64,000 nucleotides of DNA from Otis tarda (taxonomy: Eukaryota > Chordata > Aves > Otidiformes > Otididae): the NCBI GenBank assembly GCA_026413225.1, contig CM048576.1, positions 4,286,501 through 4,350,500 of the forward strand, given 5' to 3'. A model generated the notes under the pieces. The model was given only the letters and a program-made list of their open reading frames with translations, had not been told where the DNA came from and did not search any database. Positions 14,040-28,699 of this stretch are shown here, in pieces. The stretch's first letter is position 1, and every line of letters begins with the position of its first letter. The translations under genes and the position numbers were made by a program.

Positions 14040-14830
14040 AGTCTTCCGAAGGAACCGATCCGGAGGTGAAGGGAGGAGGGGAACCCTCGGTGCCCGCGCA
14101 GGCTGCAGGCCGGCGGGGAAAACTTGGGGAGCGCAGCCGGCTGCCCGCGGGGCCCCCCAGGCCGCCGGGGCCGCACGCCCACCTCCCCGGCTCGCTCTCG
14201 GCAGGAGGGGGTGCCCCCCGAGGGCTGGGTCCCCCCCTCCTCGCCGCTGTTTACAGCCTCTCGCCAGCTGCCGATGTCCTGAGGGCCGCCGCCGCCGCGC
14301 AGGGGCCCATGTCCCGCTGCCGGCCCGCCCCGACCCCTCGCCCGCAGGGGGGTCGGAAGGGCGGCCGCCCCGCCGCCGCCGCCTTTAGGCCCGCAGATCC
14401 ATGCCCCGCCGCTCCGCCTGTCCCGCTTCGGCCCGAGCTAGAGCAGGGCGCGGCGGCCCGGCGAGGCCCTGGAGCCGGCGGGTCTCGGCCTGCCTGCGCG
14501 TCGGTCCCGGCCCGGTTCGAGGGGCAAAGTCCCGCGGCGAAGCGCTGGCGGTACGGCCCGCTCCTCTTCCTGCCGCCGCTCCGCTCCTCCCGGCCCGGTT
14601 CCGGCCCAGCTGCGCTGCTGCGAAGCGGGAGCGGCGCGTCCCGGCGGAGCCTGCGCCGGGCCGGACCGGGCCGCCTCCGCGCTCGCCCCTCCCTCCCCCG
14701 CGCTTTCGGGGGGCTCGTACCTCCCCCGGGCCGTCTCACCCCCGCCCCTCCTGCCGTATCCTTCCGCCGGCGCTGCGCCCGACAGCTCCGCCAGCAGCAG
14801 GCCGCTCGCCTGCTCTCAGCGTTTTCCAGG
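14040..14830. promoter_or_regulatory. CpG island, presumed ARHGEF12 promoter / 5' UTR
   Basis: About 800 bp of very GC-rich sequence dense in CpG (runs such as gccgccgccgccgcgcag), in sharp contrast to the AT-rich flanks. It lies just upstream of the ARHGEF12 start exon on the minus strand, so it is the likely promoter and transcription start. The long open frames through it on both strands (up to 442 codons) follow from the lack of AT-rich stop codons and match no known protein. Confidence 0.85.
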
Positions 14831-17359
14831 CCGGCGGGGTGGTTCCTTCCCTTCCCATCACAACTTATTAACAGTTCCTCCTCCTTCGATCTGCCCTATC
14901 GCTGCCGAAGAGGTTTCCCTTTCCATTTCCCCGTCCCTCCCTCCCGGGGCTCCATCTCTAGCCATCCTCCTCCCTCCCTGCTGCTCTGTTTTGTCTTGTA
15001 CAAGCTTGTAGGGGCAGGGAGTATCCGTGCCTCCATCTACACAGTGTGGAAAACACGACACAGAAGAAACCTCTAACAGAAACAAAATAAACAGAAAATA
15101 AAAACAGTAAGGTGCCAGGAGCCGTGCAGCTCTGCAGCCTCGGATAGTCACCAGCTGTGCTATTTACTCCCAGGCCTTCCATACCTCCCTATCAAATCCC
15201 ACGTTCCCTGCATTTCCACAACACCTTTCATGACGAATTTTTCTCACAGGTGAAGGTCAACAAAAATCCGAGATCAGAATACAAATTGATCCCTCCCTGA
15301 GCATACCTTGGCCAAAGGTTCCTGCTCCCCTTCTCTTAATGCAAAAACCTCCCTTCAATAAGGAAAGGTGAGGGACAGGCTGTATATTACCATACCTACC
15401 AAATACAGAATATCTGGACTTTCAAATTTCAACACATGTGGATTTCCCTCTCCTCTCAACAGAAACACATCCTTGCTGGTGCATCGCTGTAACTCTCTGC
15501 CACTTGTGCTACACACAACCCCGCTCTAGGGAGAAGTGCCTGCCTCAACACCACACGCATCTAAACAGCAGAGCCTGTTTCTGACGATGCATGATCAGCA
15601 TGAAGCAAACTGTAACAGACCAGAAGCCAAGTTTTAGGTACATTACCTAATCCCAAAATCTCATTGCCAACACAAGGAGATAAATAAGATCCCAACCAGC
15701 CCGTTCTCAAACACCTAGGAATAACACCTAGATACTAGAACCTCAGGAACCTTCCATGCTGCTGCGCCTCGTGTTGCCGGGAATTAAAGCTCATCAGCAG
15801 CACAAAAGTGGGATGGAAAGCAGGACGGCTCCACTGCCAGGGAAGGTGGGCGTTATTACCTGGCTTCCCAGCACAGAGCAAGTTGCGGAACAACAGTCTT
15901 TCCTACCAAATGCCAACAGACCAAAATAATCTTATTAGCTAATTCCAATCACATAGGACTATCCTTCTCCCCTCTAATTAATCTTACCTTGATGTACTTC
16001 TTCAAAGCCAGGACACTGGACTTGGAAAGAGTTTGGAAAACAGGCTTCTGAGAACTCTGGGCCAGATACCTTGCATACAGGACCACAACCTTGCTGGAAG
16101 CTGTATTCGGGACCCTGCTACTATGTAGCTTTTCCCACCTCGGAGCAAAGTGAGCATCAATCAGAAAGCCAGGAAACTGTTTGATAATCTCAAGAATTTG
16201 TTGTTTTGACGAAGTTTGGTGCAAAGAGGGGAAGTGTGGGATTAAATCATTTTCTAGGTGATACTTGACATTTATACGCTGGACATTTACACTTCCTCTT
16301 TTGGTTTCCTTCTGAGGAAGATAAAGGTTTGAAAGTAAAAAAAAAAAAAAAAAAAGCAGAAGGAGTGCAAGACATGCAGCCGTGACTGCCTCTCATTCTG
16401 CAGCTGTATGCAACACATTGAACAGTGGCAATGGAGTGACAGAATACCTCTATGTTTGTTATAGAATATATTTTTATATTTTTATTGCATCTTCTCTGCA
16501 ATAAGTCCCTCCCTGCTTTTAACTTAGGGAACATCAAGTACTGCGCCTTGAGAGAGGAAGGCTCCTGGGCGATCTTCTGTTTCACGGCAGGCCCAGCATT
16601 TGCATATTAGGCCTCAATGTTTTTTTATTACTTTAATTATATTTTATTGCACATAACAACATGATGACAATAACAATTACCTAGAGGAAATCCTAAAAAT
16701 ATATATATATAGGAATGAGAAGGAAATTTATCCCCTGCTGCAGTAAATTGACGTAAAATTCAGTGGAGTGACAGTGATTAACGTTTACCAAAAATTTGCT
16801 CAGTATTGTCAAAAGAAGCATCACACAAAACTACACCAATGACAAAAAGGAAGCATAAAACCCTTATGCCACACGCTTCAGTAGATTAACTCTTGCTCAT
16901 AATGGGCTGCATTCACATTTCAATGTTTAATGCCACAATTAAAAAGAAAAAGCGCTAATAAAACAATTCAAAAGTAGACTCTGAAACCATAACTGCTTCT
17001 CTTTTCTGCAAATGTTTGGTTTGTTTTTTTTTTTTTTGTGGGAGCTGATTGCATACTTATGTTAATAAGCCTATTTATGATACTTCTTCTGCCTGGGTAG
17101 TTTTACAATGTGAAATTCAGGGCAGGGGTGGAAGGGGAAATCAATAAGTAATTACACTGTGCAGTACCAATTAAAATAGGGGAGAGGGGGGTTGGTAGCT
17201 ATAAAGTCCTCACTTAGCCTGAATTTACAGAGAGCGCTGTCATACCGACATGGATGCTAGAAGTGGAAACAGCCTATTAACCTCATCAGTCTGTATCTCC
17301 AGGGCAAAGCATCAATGTCCCCGACTGTATTTTTTTTAGTCCAGAGCAGTGCTGCGCAG

Positions 17360-17425
17360 GTAAGGAGGACCCTGAAGCGAAGAAGGTTGAGTCCTACGAA
17401 GGACTAAGTCCTAAGTCCTTCTTAC
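17360..17425. repeat. imperfect inverted repeat (hairpin-like)
   Basis: The left arm GTAAGGAGGAC (17,360-17,370) and right arm GTCCTTCTTAC (17,415-17,425) are inverted copies matching at 10 of 11 positions. The interior carries further inverted AGGACT/AGTCCT units. It could be a small hairpin or the ends of a tiny non-autonomous DNA element. No target-site duplication is evident. Confidence 0.5.
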
Positions 17426-17586
17426 ATTGCCTTAAAATAAAGGACGGCACAAAAAGGACAGATCCTTGAAGGTGCCTTATACGGGACTCCTGCAAGGGCA
17501 GGCTTACAGAGAAAAGGTTTCACTGAGGTTCTTTTCGCAAAGATCCCCTTTTCCAGCCTCGCACCCGAAGCTCACCGAGGAGCTGT

Positions 17587-17599
17587 TGCCATCTGCTGG
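17587..17599 (-). promoter_or_regulatory. CTCF-like motif
   Basis: The minus strand reads CCAGCAGATGGCA, a close match to the CTCF core (CCASNAGRKGGCR). It lies 2.8 kb upstream of the ARHGEF12 CpG island. Confidence 0.4.
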
Positions 17600-20500
17600 G
17601 AAACCCTTGTGTGGCAGCTCTCCTCCGAAACCGTCCTCACTGGCAGGGTGGCAGCGACGTCCTGCTCGCAGCCTCGCTCCCCTTTTGAAACAGGCATTTC
17701 AGAGCGCTGTCACGCTGGGGAACTTTGGGCTGCTCTGGTTGCTGCACTCTGACCGCCCAAGGGTTCAGATGTGAGGGCCCGATCAGGGTTTGAACCGCTA
17801 TGGGCTTAGCATAAAGCAAAAGCTGATAATTCTTTTTTCACTCCCTGATGCCAGATTTATCACACTGCTTTGCCTCTAATAGCTGGTACACTTTGAATGT
17901 CAAGTATGAACAAACTGAATGTAATCATTTTTCTTTCAGGAAAATTTCCCTTCACAACATTTCAGACAGGATAATCAACAATTACAGCAACTTACCTGTG
18001 AGTGTAAGGGATCTCCTGCAGACCTCAAGTAAAGAACAGAGAGCTTTGTAAAATTGTGTGCCCTACATCAGACATGATGGGCTATTAGCTAAGTTTCACT
18101 GACCTCCTCCATAAAAATTGAATGGACAAAGTCTTCTAACTTTTGCTACTTACAAGTAATTAATGTAAAACCTGTGACAGAATGCACCAATATTTTGGAC
18201 TGTAAAGCTTACCATAAATTGCTATGCTAACTGCTGTTCCGGCAAAAAGAAAAGTCAGCTGCTTTTGGAAGGCAACAGCCAACCTTTATGCCTTGCACAG
18301 ATGGAGAGGAAAGGCAGAGGGAAAAGTTTTCCCAAGGCTGACAGAGAAGACAGCTCATTCCTAAACGTGCATATGAATTTGTGACTCAGGATGAATGGAT
18401 CCGATCTTGACCTTGTGTCAGGACTGGGGTAAGCCTGGCTCTGCTCTTAACCTTAACACAACTTAAACCTTCCTACTTTACTGATTTTTTTTGTAGTGCC
18501 CTGCAAAAAATCCAATCAAACTCACCTAAGCACTAACAGCTGCTGCTTAGTTCAGCATCCTTTGATCCCGGGGAACTGCTCTAGAATGAGATTTTTCTGA
18601 GACAGCTGAGAATGTGTGTGGGATTTTGTTATTTGCTGAGATTCTACTTTTGAGAGAGTTTAAGATAGTAATGATACCCTGAATCACATACAGATACATG
18701 TTTGTATCCTTGCTCATCTGCTGCATTTTTCCAGCCAGGTGCTGGGCTGATGCTAACCAGCTTCCCTGTGACATGGATGCAACCTGCTTCAGAAACCAAT
18801 ATGACCAGTCCAATGGCCACTAATAGCCATCTGGATGCAACTCTAATCTGAAAAAAAACCCCATGAATTTGTGCTGTGCTCCACACTGCTATGCAATTTC
18901 AAAGCCTTTTACTATCTCATACCTTAAAATAAGCACATGATTTGTTACCTACAGACAGGCAGCTTGTTCTGGATCCAGTTCACTGGAAATGCTGGAAATG
19001 CATACAGGGCTGGTCTATGCTCTTAAGTCACTTGGACACAAATGCAATACTTTGCTGACTTTGTTGAGACACAGATAGCCTAATCTATCAGAGCTTCTAC
19101 TGTGACTGCTTATTACAGTTCCTAAACCTGGATAATCCACATTGCAGTAAGCATTTTTATAACACTAAGCTTTCTTTCCATATCAGCATAATTAAGGCAG
19201 CAACCTTTGTAAGGACAGATGAAGCTGCTGTACATTCTGTCATGAGTTTCCTTCTTGCTCTCTGCTAGAATCAATGTCCTCTGATTGGGGGGGAGGTTAA
19301 AAAAAAAAAAAAAAAAAAGAGGTATTTGTTATTAGGATAAAAACTAAAGAGATGGAATAACATTATTTGTCATCACATTTGAGGACTATCATTAACACCA
19401 AACAGATCTTAACCTTCTGACAGGATACACAATTCAAACAACAACATAATACAAGCATTGCTGAAAACCTGTACTTTGTAACATTTGAGAAGCCACAGAA
19501 ACCATCACTTTCTCCTTCCCATATGAAATTAACCACTGGGAAACCATTCTTACTTTGCAAAAGCTTTTCCATACACCTAGACCTGTTCAGTTCCTTCTTA
19601 AAGTCATTTTCTAAAGATCCCTTATGTTGCCAACTTACCAGCTGCCAAACTCCCCCTGTAACTTAAGGGAAACAGGACAAAGTTAGCAAGAGCTAACACC
19701 TTCTGTTACATGGATTTACTAGAGCACATACTGAAGCTGACTTGGAAAGAGAAAAGTGCCAGTATATTGGTATAACCAAGAGTCGCTCCTTGCCGAGAAA
19801 TTGCTTATGCAACACAAAGCTATTGCTGACTGACTCTCTTTCAGTCTCTGATATTTAATTTCTCTGGAAATGGCAGCAGACATGTTATTTCACTTCCAGC
19901 CAAGCTATACAAAGTCTGCAAGTATCAGAAACATACCCACAACTTCCATGAAGCTTAAAACATCCTCTCATACTTTTTTTGTCCAAGAAACAGACCTGCT
20001 GACAGCACTGGTATTAGTCTAATAGCAGACTCCAAAGACTTAAAATGGTATGCTTTTACATCAGTGCTTGGACTACTGTTGCAAGGGAATAAAGCCTTGA
20101 ATATCACAAAATTGCAGTTTCTTCAAATACAAATAAGGAGTTCAGCTAGAAAAAGAGGGCAGAGGACTGAAAGAGGAGGTTAGTTTTATAAAGATCCACT
20201 GAGGGGCCAGCAGTAGAAGCAAAAGGCAAGCAGCAGGGAAGGAATGGCTTTAAAAGAAATAATGAGAAGATTAAAATGAAATAAATGGGGGGGGGGGCAC
20301 AGATTTTACTCCTTACAGTCAAAGCACATTTGCCTATCGATTTAAAGCCAGATTCTGGTGTGTCATTCCTGAAGACATGAAACTTGGAAGACACTTGCAG
20401 CTCTAAAGCAAAGCTTCAGAATGTCACTATACTTTCTCTTCTGTTTCTGGACTACCACAGAGATTAAACAAACTCCCAGGATAAATTATTGCAGTCCCCG

Positions 20501-21915
20501 AGACCAGTTCATCATGCAGCAGTCTGCTTGTAGACTATAAACAGGCCAGCATCCCTAGAGTGCCCAACATTACACAGCTGCTCCCCAGCGCTAGAGGATT
20601 TTGAGGTAGATTTAAGGGTAACATCCAAACAACTAAATTGGCTTAACTATTTATAGAAAACAGACTTTTGGCATGCTGGACCTCTGGCAAAATGCTGTGA
20701 CCATAAGCAAGGCAGCTAGCTATTCTTTACCAATGTAACATACACAATACTACATTCAGGTCTTTCCTCAGCGTGGGTTGGCTACGCACGGTTTCAGAGC
20801 TGCTGGTACAGGCCATGCAGGGGGGGCCTTTCTTCAGTTCTGCGTCTGTACAGTGCCTGGTTCACAGAAATTCTTATTGGTGCTTAGGTCTCTTACTGCA
20901 ATCGCTGAAAGCATCACTGAAAGAAATGTTTTCCTCTCCTCTTATTTTAGGAGTGTCCTTTGAAGCAGAGGTTTTAAAAAGAGCACACAGCTTTCTAAAT
21001 CACTTGACAAAGCTGTCCTCTGTGTTGGTGATTTTCCCAGCACTAAGCAATTGCATCAAGAGCAAAGGAAGCCCCTGTGAAAACAGACCTGAGCCCTGCA
21101 CAACATCCTCCTGGCAGCTCACACCTCCACAGCTGATTATGTGGCACAGTCAGTCCTGCCCAGGGAGCTTTGGGGCGTGAACAGACATGATTGATATACA
21201 CAGTTCCCAGCAGCTGCACAGCCCCGCAGTTTCTCTCTGCCTCTGAATGAAAGCATCCCCCAGTACATAAGCAATAACACCACAGCAGGCATGTGGAGAG
21301 ACAGACTAGCACCACTCAGACCCCCAGATTACATCTGCACCTTTGCACAGTGCTGACTTAGGCTCATCTCTACAGCTGGAAGTACCCTGACACAAAGCAA
21401 CATTAAATAATGCTACTCTCTTCCTATCAGACTTCCCAGTGAAGCAATTCCTAGGCAACAATGTTTAGTTTATGAAAGAGAAGAGCTCATGGTTCATGGT
21501 GCGGTAACACAGCAGAACCTTCTCCTTTAGCATACAGGGCATGGAAAACAAAGGAAACATTTTTGCTGTGTGAGTTGCCTGAAAATAGGTGCATGAAAGG
21601 CCTGGGAACAAACCTTATGGAAGAAATGCACCCTGTTCAGCCAGTCAGCAACCTGAAAGCTTCTGTTATCAAACACCAAACTACTAAGTTTGCAAGAAGA
21701 ACTTCACAAAGAGTAGTTTCTCTGCCTGTTAACATGTCTAAGAAGCAATAACGGTGAAAGCTGTACAAGTTGTTGGCTCAGTCCATATAAAGCACCCACC
21801 CACCATCACTTTGTTCTTTCACACTGGCAATGCCTACTCATCCAGCAATACACACTGCAACTCTAAGAACTGCATCCAAAGAGAGAAAACAAATTCCTCA
21901 TATAATTAAATACTC

Positions 21916-21921
21916 TTTATT
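21916..21921 (-). terminator. candidate poly(A) signal for TLCD5
   Basis: An AATAAA on the minus strand in an AT-rich stretch about 3.3 kb past the TLCD5 stop. It is the best AATAAA I found downstream. An ATTAAA near 23.5 kb is an alternative giving a shorter 3' UTR. Confidence 0.35.
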
Positions 21922-22954
21922 TTATAAAACATAGTACAAAGCATCTACACCATTCACTGGTGGAACATTAGTTGCTATTACACAGTAATTCAAACACAAG
22001 TTATTATTTCACACTAGTTCTGCAGTTTCCTTTTGCAATTTGCTCTAGCCACTATGGATGAGCCCGAGGACAGGTTCTACCATGTGCTCCATAGCTTGAC
22101 AGTTACACTACTTTTTCCTGGGTCTGTGATTTTACGCTGGGGCCCACCAGACAGGCTACAAGGCCTTGCTCTGAGACATCCTTGCTAGTTCTACCTCATA
22201 AAACTATTCCTAATTGCTCTTTTGTTTGCCAGTGCCCTGGTTCAACTTCTAAAGCCTCAACATTGATCATAGTTTCCCTTCAATTCAAAGAAGGGGACAA
22301 CTCAGCCATTAAGTGCATTATCTTTCAAAACATCTTCACAAAAGGTGTTTCATAGATACCTGCAGTCACTAATTGGCATCCTTATTCACTTGCACACGTA
22401 TGGGCTCTACAGCCCCCACAGAAGGGCTGCAACCATGCATTAAACTGCACACCAAACCTTACCAGAGATCAAAGTCCAAATCATCAGGACTGCTCCGGAA
22501 ACTCTTCTTGGTGTGCAAGTCAACAGCTGCACTGAGAAATGATCAGACTGTTTTCACCTACACTTCTTCAAGACTTGCTGCTGAAAGCCCTTATTCCCTG
22601 GTCAGGCTGGCTGCTGAAACTATTTTGGCTCCAGATCTACTGCAATCCTTACTAGGGAAAATCTACCAGACATCCTTTCCTCAACTTGAGAGTCCACCTG
22701 AAGAAGAAGCAGCATGGCTGATCTTTATGCACCCGTCTAGCTTACTCCTTTTGACTCCTATCCATAAGCATCACTGCAAAACACCTTGGACGCCTGCTTT
22801 TGTGAGGCAAGTCAGACACTGGGAAGTGCCATGTTCAGGTGACAAAGTACTGATGATGCATCATAGTGAGAGATGCTTCACTCAAAGCAACAGGATTTTG
22901 CCTTTATACAGCATAGCTTGACAAAGCCCACCAAGCATTACTCGAAGGCGGCTT

Positions 22955-23030
22955 AGTGTTAACAAATGAAAGCACCCCACGAGGTAGGTAATACTGTACC
23001 CACTTAATAAAGCAGGTAAGCTGAGGCAAA
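22955..23030 (+). repeat. MIR-like SINE fragment
   Basis: A segment containing CACGAGGTAGGTAATACTGT and then AGCTGAGGCAAA resembles the MIR core and tail (gaggtaggta...cccattttacag...ctgaggca). It is short and heavily diverged, so it is ancient. Confidence 0.5.
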
Positions 23031-24616
23031 ACGGCTCTTTTGACACGCCCCACAGCAGCAGCAGAGCTGTGAACGAACCAGCAAGCCCCAACTAGCCCTT
23101 CTTGTCTCCCTTAAAGGCTAAACAGTTGTACCAGTGTGCTGTGCTAAATGAGTCAAGTTTCCTTTTAAGGACCAGCTCAGCCATCAGTTGGCTCTGGTAA
23201 CCTGAAGCGCTTTGGGCTCTTCAGGTCTTTGGCTGCAACAGGCAAGCCTCACAGCCGAACTGGCACCTGAGCTGCACTGGAGGCCTGGTGTTGAGGCTCA
23301 AAATAAATAATCATAACAATTACAGCAATAACAAAGGAACAGTGCTTAAGAACATACAGTGAAATAAACACCTGGAGCTGCCAACTGGGGGACAGTTTTT
23401 TCCCTGCAAATGGGACCAGATAAGCAATCCTTATTTTTTTTCCCAATCAGGTTCACTTTTTTTTTGCTTTTAAAAGGCCAAATTTTGTAGCTCTCACTTC
23501 TTTAATTATTGGGCTGTAAAATAAGTCTCTCTTACCCTATAAATGCTCACTTTTGTCAAGTGACTCAGATCCAGTCAGTGAGAGAGAAGCCCAGAGGTCG
23601 AGGCATCAATTCAGATGAAGGAGAGCTAAGGTTAGGTCTCTGGCTTGAACAGTGCAGAGGACAGATTTAAAGCTGGGTCGCTTTTCCACCTTAGCTACAA
23701 AGTTTTGGAGATGCACGTCGGCCACTCTTCAACCAGAAATCCCAATCTGGATCGGTGGAAACACTCTTGTCAAAACTGGTATCTATGGTCCTAGAGAAAA
23801 ATATCAATGCTAGTTTCAAGTGTTTTTCACCCACACATTCACCTACAGTATTCCACTGTCCTCAAACATTGTGGCAGACTCTGGGTTCCGATACACTGAT
23901 CTGAATCTAGGACAACACTTTCAATGCCAACAGAAACACACAGCCTTCACTACACACCAGGTTCCGACCCCTGTTCCCTGTGCCAAAACCTGCACGGACA
24001 GATTGTTTGCAGATTGCCGCAGTAAAACACCCCGCATTTACTATTCTTATTTTTAAAAGTTACTTGCAGCTTGGGGAAGGTATTTGTCTGACAATCTCAA
24101 GGCATGCTGTTTGGTCTCAGGCTGGCTCCACACTGCCTGCATTTGAGTCAATAAGCACAACAGAGGGAATTCTGGCATTCTGCAGACAAATCAGGGCTTG
24201 GTCCATCAGCCAGAAGACCACTTACTGGCAAGTCCTGATGGGGCTTCTCATAACAGAGAGTGTTGGTCATTCAAGGAGTTAAAAGCAGTATTTGGAGGGG
24301 GTAGGTGGGGTATTAACTGTCAAGGATGAACTATAGAGAAAAAGTCAGAAAAGCATTTCACATTGGGGGCTGTGTCTTTGGGTGTATTCACAGAGCACCT
24401 ACTCCTGCAAGGTGCCAATGCTGATTAGAGCTTCTGGACACTACTGAAAAATAAGTTATCACTATGTTATTAAATAAGTTATTAAAAGGAATTAGAAAGG
24501 ATAGGAAACAATGACCTACCTAAAATACTGTTCCTTCTAGGGTCACGCTCTAGCTCAACCACCAAAATTGTTTCTCCCAAAGGAAACACAGGGATAACGA
24601 ACAAAGCGCCAGGTAA

Positions 24617-24805
24617 CAACCATCACTTTGCATTTATATAGCACCTCTCAAGTAAAGATCTGAAAGTGCATAACAACAGATGGATCAGGTCCATCACCCC
24701 CAATTCACAGAAGGGGAAATTAGGCACAGAGTTAGAGTTACGTGACTTGCCCAAGGTCACATAACGAGTTGGTGGAAGAGCCAGGAATCCCAACTCTGAC
24801 GGAAC
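24617..24805 (+). repeat. MIR-family SINE copy, ancient
   Basis: A diverged but clear copy. A TTGCATTTATATAGCACCTC start is followed by a middle with TTCACAGAAGGGGAAATTAG and a tail containing TGACTTGCCCAAGGTCACAT, then a GAGCCAGGAAT stretch. This order matches the amniote MIR layout. It falls inside the presumed TLCD5 3' UTR or just beyond it. Confidence 0.75.
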
Positions 24806-25049
24806 ACTAGAATATTCTTCTTCCTAAGAGTATGAAGAGTCACTCTAGCTGTCTAGACTGTACAGGACACTGAACGTAAAGATCTAGTGTTATTTTCTTC
24901 TCTCTTCCAAGATTCTACCACTGCTGAAGGAGTTAGCTACTAACATGACTACTTACACCTGCACTGCTGGACTCGTTTAGTCTGTAAAATTAGCCCTTCT
25001 TTCACTCATATCATTTAGCGTATGCTTATGTACACACTGAGCCAGCCTC

Positions 25050-25150
25050 TATCAGGCTAAACACTGCAGATCCAGTGAATCCATGGCATAGCTCTATGGA
25101 TTTCAATGGAGTTATGCCAGGGATAAATTCGGATCCAGAATTGCTAACAT
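25050..25150 (+). repeat. ancient amniote interspersed repeat fragment (unclassified)
   Basis: Contains GATTTCAATGGAGTTATGCC followed by AGGGATAAATTCGGATCC. From memory, this resembles a module common in reptile and bird genomes (gacttcaatggagttacgccagggatgaatttgg). The family name is not known to me. It lies in the presumed 3' UTR of TLCD5. Confidence 0.45.
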
Positions 25151-25237
25151 GTATTGGCTTCTCTCCTGAAACTGGCATTTCAGGCACGATCCCCTTCTTG
25201 CCAGATTGTGAACTCGAAGTCTTTACTCAGCATCCAG

Positions 25238-26427
<1,190 letters not shown>

Positions 26428-28654
26428 TCAGAAGCTCTAGCCTTCTGCAGTGTTAGCACAATCCAGTACAGCATTTCACCCACAACCATCCCAACTGAGT
26501 GTACAGTGCTGTTTCCTGACGATGTTGCTTGCTCCTGGCATTTTTTTTTCTGCAGAGGAACCGTGCTTTCTCCGGGGAAAGGTCTATATGAAAGAAGCAT
26601 ATCCTTAAGAATTATGGCAGATTCACTGTATGGCCACCAGCACACGGACCCTGTGGGAAGACGCTCTGAAAATTATGACCTTGTAAGGCAATGCGTTCCT
26701 AGCTTGGTTGAACAGAAAACATACCACAACTTGGAAATGCACCTCAGAGGACTTCCACAGCCAGTCTACAACACAGGATCTGCTGGGATATGTTAGTGCT
26801 CATCTGCACTGCCTGAGGGACAGGCTGAGAAGCACCATATCTAGCAATAAGGCTTTGATCCAGAGCTACTCCTGTCCCTTCGTTTTCCTTCCCTGCCCTT
26901 ATATCTGCATTTGATTGGTCTGTTTGTGTTGCCCCACCTAGCCTACTCATCTTGTCATGCAGTTTGCTAGCTAGGTTCTTCCCCTCCTGAAACAAAAAAA
27001 CCCAAGAAAACAAAAGATATCCACAGCCTCTTGATAACTTTCCTAGTGTAGTGACATCAACTACAAATAGGTCAAGAGAAACACAAAGACATTGCCATCT
27101 TCCCCTGCTACTGAATTTTAACCTTCCAGCACTAACAAATTTCCAGGACAATTTGAGGAAAATGCACTTTAAAATCCCCTTGTCCTCCCAAGGAAAACCT
27201 TCAGTGGAAAAACATATAGTTCAAGTTTCTTCATAAGCATGTGAGGACAAAACTCAGACTGGAACAAAGCATCCCCCAGCAAATGGTTATCAGCTACAGC
27301 AGCCCACCACCTTAGGGAGCAGCCAAGCACTCAGCCAGCCAGTCCCTTTCCTGCCCATGGCTGCACTCAACAAGTGCCCTCCGCCCTGCCCCGCACCTCC
27401 CCTGGGCAAGGCGCTGGATGCTCCCTCCTCTGCAGTTGGAGTGAGACAAAGTGAAAAACGATTCAACTCTCCTAACTGCAGACTTAATTTCATCTTTTCT
27501 GGCACCAAGACTTCCAAATCTTTTTGATGCAAAACAATGAGAACCTATGGCCATAAAGACTTTTTCAGCAGTATTTCTTTTATACACCTTCCCTCACTCA
27601 CTGTGCAATACAGAATCTCTCAAATAAGGAAAAGACATACTGCCAGAACAAATTTACAGTGCATAAACATCTGTTATTAAAAGCCCTCCAAATACATAAT
27701 ACTCTAATATCTGCGTTTTGGTCATATTTATAATACCTCTCCATGAAATACAAGCTGTGTCTCATTACTCCTGAGCATTCAGGGACATGCATCAAAAGAA
27801 GTTGAGTCACACCCTGGGATATGCGAGTTTCCAGTTGTGCAATAGCAAAAGCGCCACTGGTCCTCCTGGCACCTGCTGACAAGCATGCTGGATTCACACC
27901 CACAGCTGGGGAACACCGAAAGGATTACACGTGATGAGAAGTCAGAGTTGCATTGCAATGCCCAACCTTCCTGTCTGGCCTGTTGCAAGCATTACTGGGA
28001 ATGACTTAGGGAGCTGGGTAAACAAAACCATTATGGTATAATGGGCCTTGGGAACATGGGGAGATGAAATAAGGATGTGACTAACTGCTCTGATCAAGTG
28101 TTTCCATTGACATCCCCAGTACTTGAGGTCTGTATGCATCCACAGTCAGGGCAGATAGGGCAGGAAGAATTCTGATGCAACAAAAGGGATTGACCAGTTG
28201 GAGAAGGCTGGTAGAAGGAAGAGGTAGAAGGAATCTTTTCAACATTTTGAGGTGTTTTCCACACATACTCATTGTCGTAGTTCAGCCACCTTAGGCCCCC
28301 CCTCACTAACAAAACCATGACACTCATGAAAAAGATATTTCTCCATCCCCAGTAAAGAAAGAAGGAGGCTATCTTCCAATTGCACATCAAAACTCAACAT
28401 TGGTCATTAGCATATACAATGTATATTGCACCTGTGAATTACGCCTGCACACCAGAAAGGGCAATATCCCTTAAAAATAGCAGTAATTATATTATCGTCT
28501 GTACCACCAGTAGCAACAGGGTCATGAGTGACAGCAAGCTCTACAATAATTACATGCACCTAAAAATCTCCTCCAGAACAGTCTTGTTCTCACCAAAAGA
28601 GCTTAAAAACTCGACGGGCACCTCCAGCAAAGCACTGTTATCCTCCCTCCTTTC

Positions 28655-28673
28655 TTTTTTTTTTTTTTTTTTT
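28655..28673. repeat. poly(T) run, 19 bp
   Basis: A simple T run on the plus strand between TLCD5 coding exon 1 and its CpG island, in the presumed first intron. Confidence 0.9.
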
Positions 28674-28699
28674 AATACAAATGAGAAAATGGAGCAGCC

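Larger units (their letters stand above)
14850..21900. other. intergenic region between ARHGEF12 promoter and TLCD5
   Basis: No exon, RNA gene or clear transposon was recognised. The segment from 16.6 to 17.3 kb is AT-rich with many TAAT-type motifs and few simple repeats, and looks like possible conserved noncoding DNA, but this cannot be tested here. An imperfect inverted repeat lies at 17,360-17,425 and a CTCF-like motif at 17,587-17,599. Poly(A) runs occur at 16,340-16,357 and 19,299-19,318. Confidence 0.6.

Noticed and set aside
13748-15076. 442-codon plus-strand open frame
   Set aside because: It runs through the GC-rich ARHGEF12 CpG island where stops are rare, is low complexity (Pro/Arg/Ala), and overlaps equally long frames on the other strand.
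22373-22921. 182-codon plus-strand open frame
   Set aside because: A frame of this length is roughly what chance gives in 64 kb. It has no recognisable domain and lies in the presumed TLCD5 3' UTR on the opposite strand.
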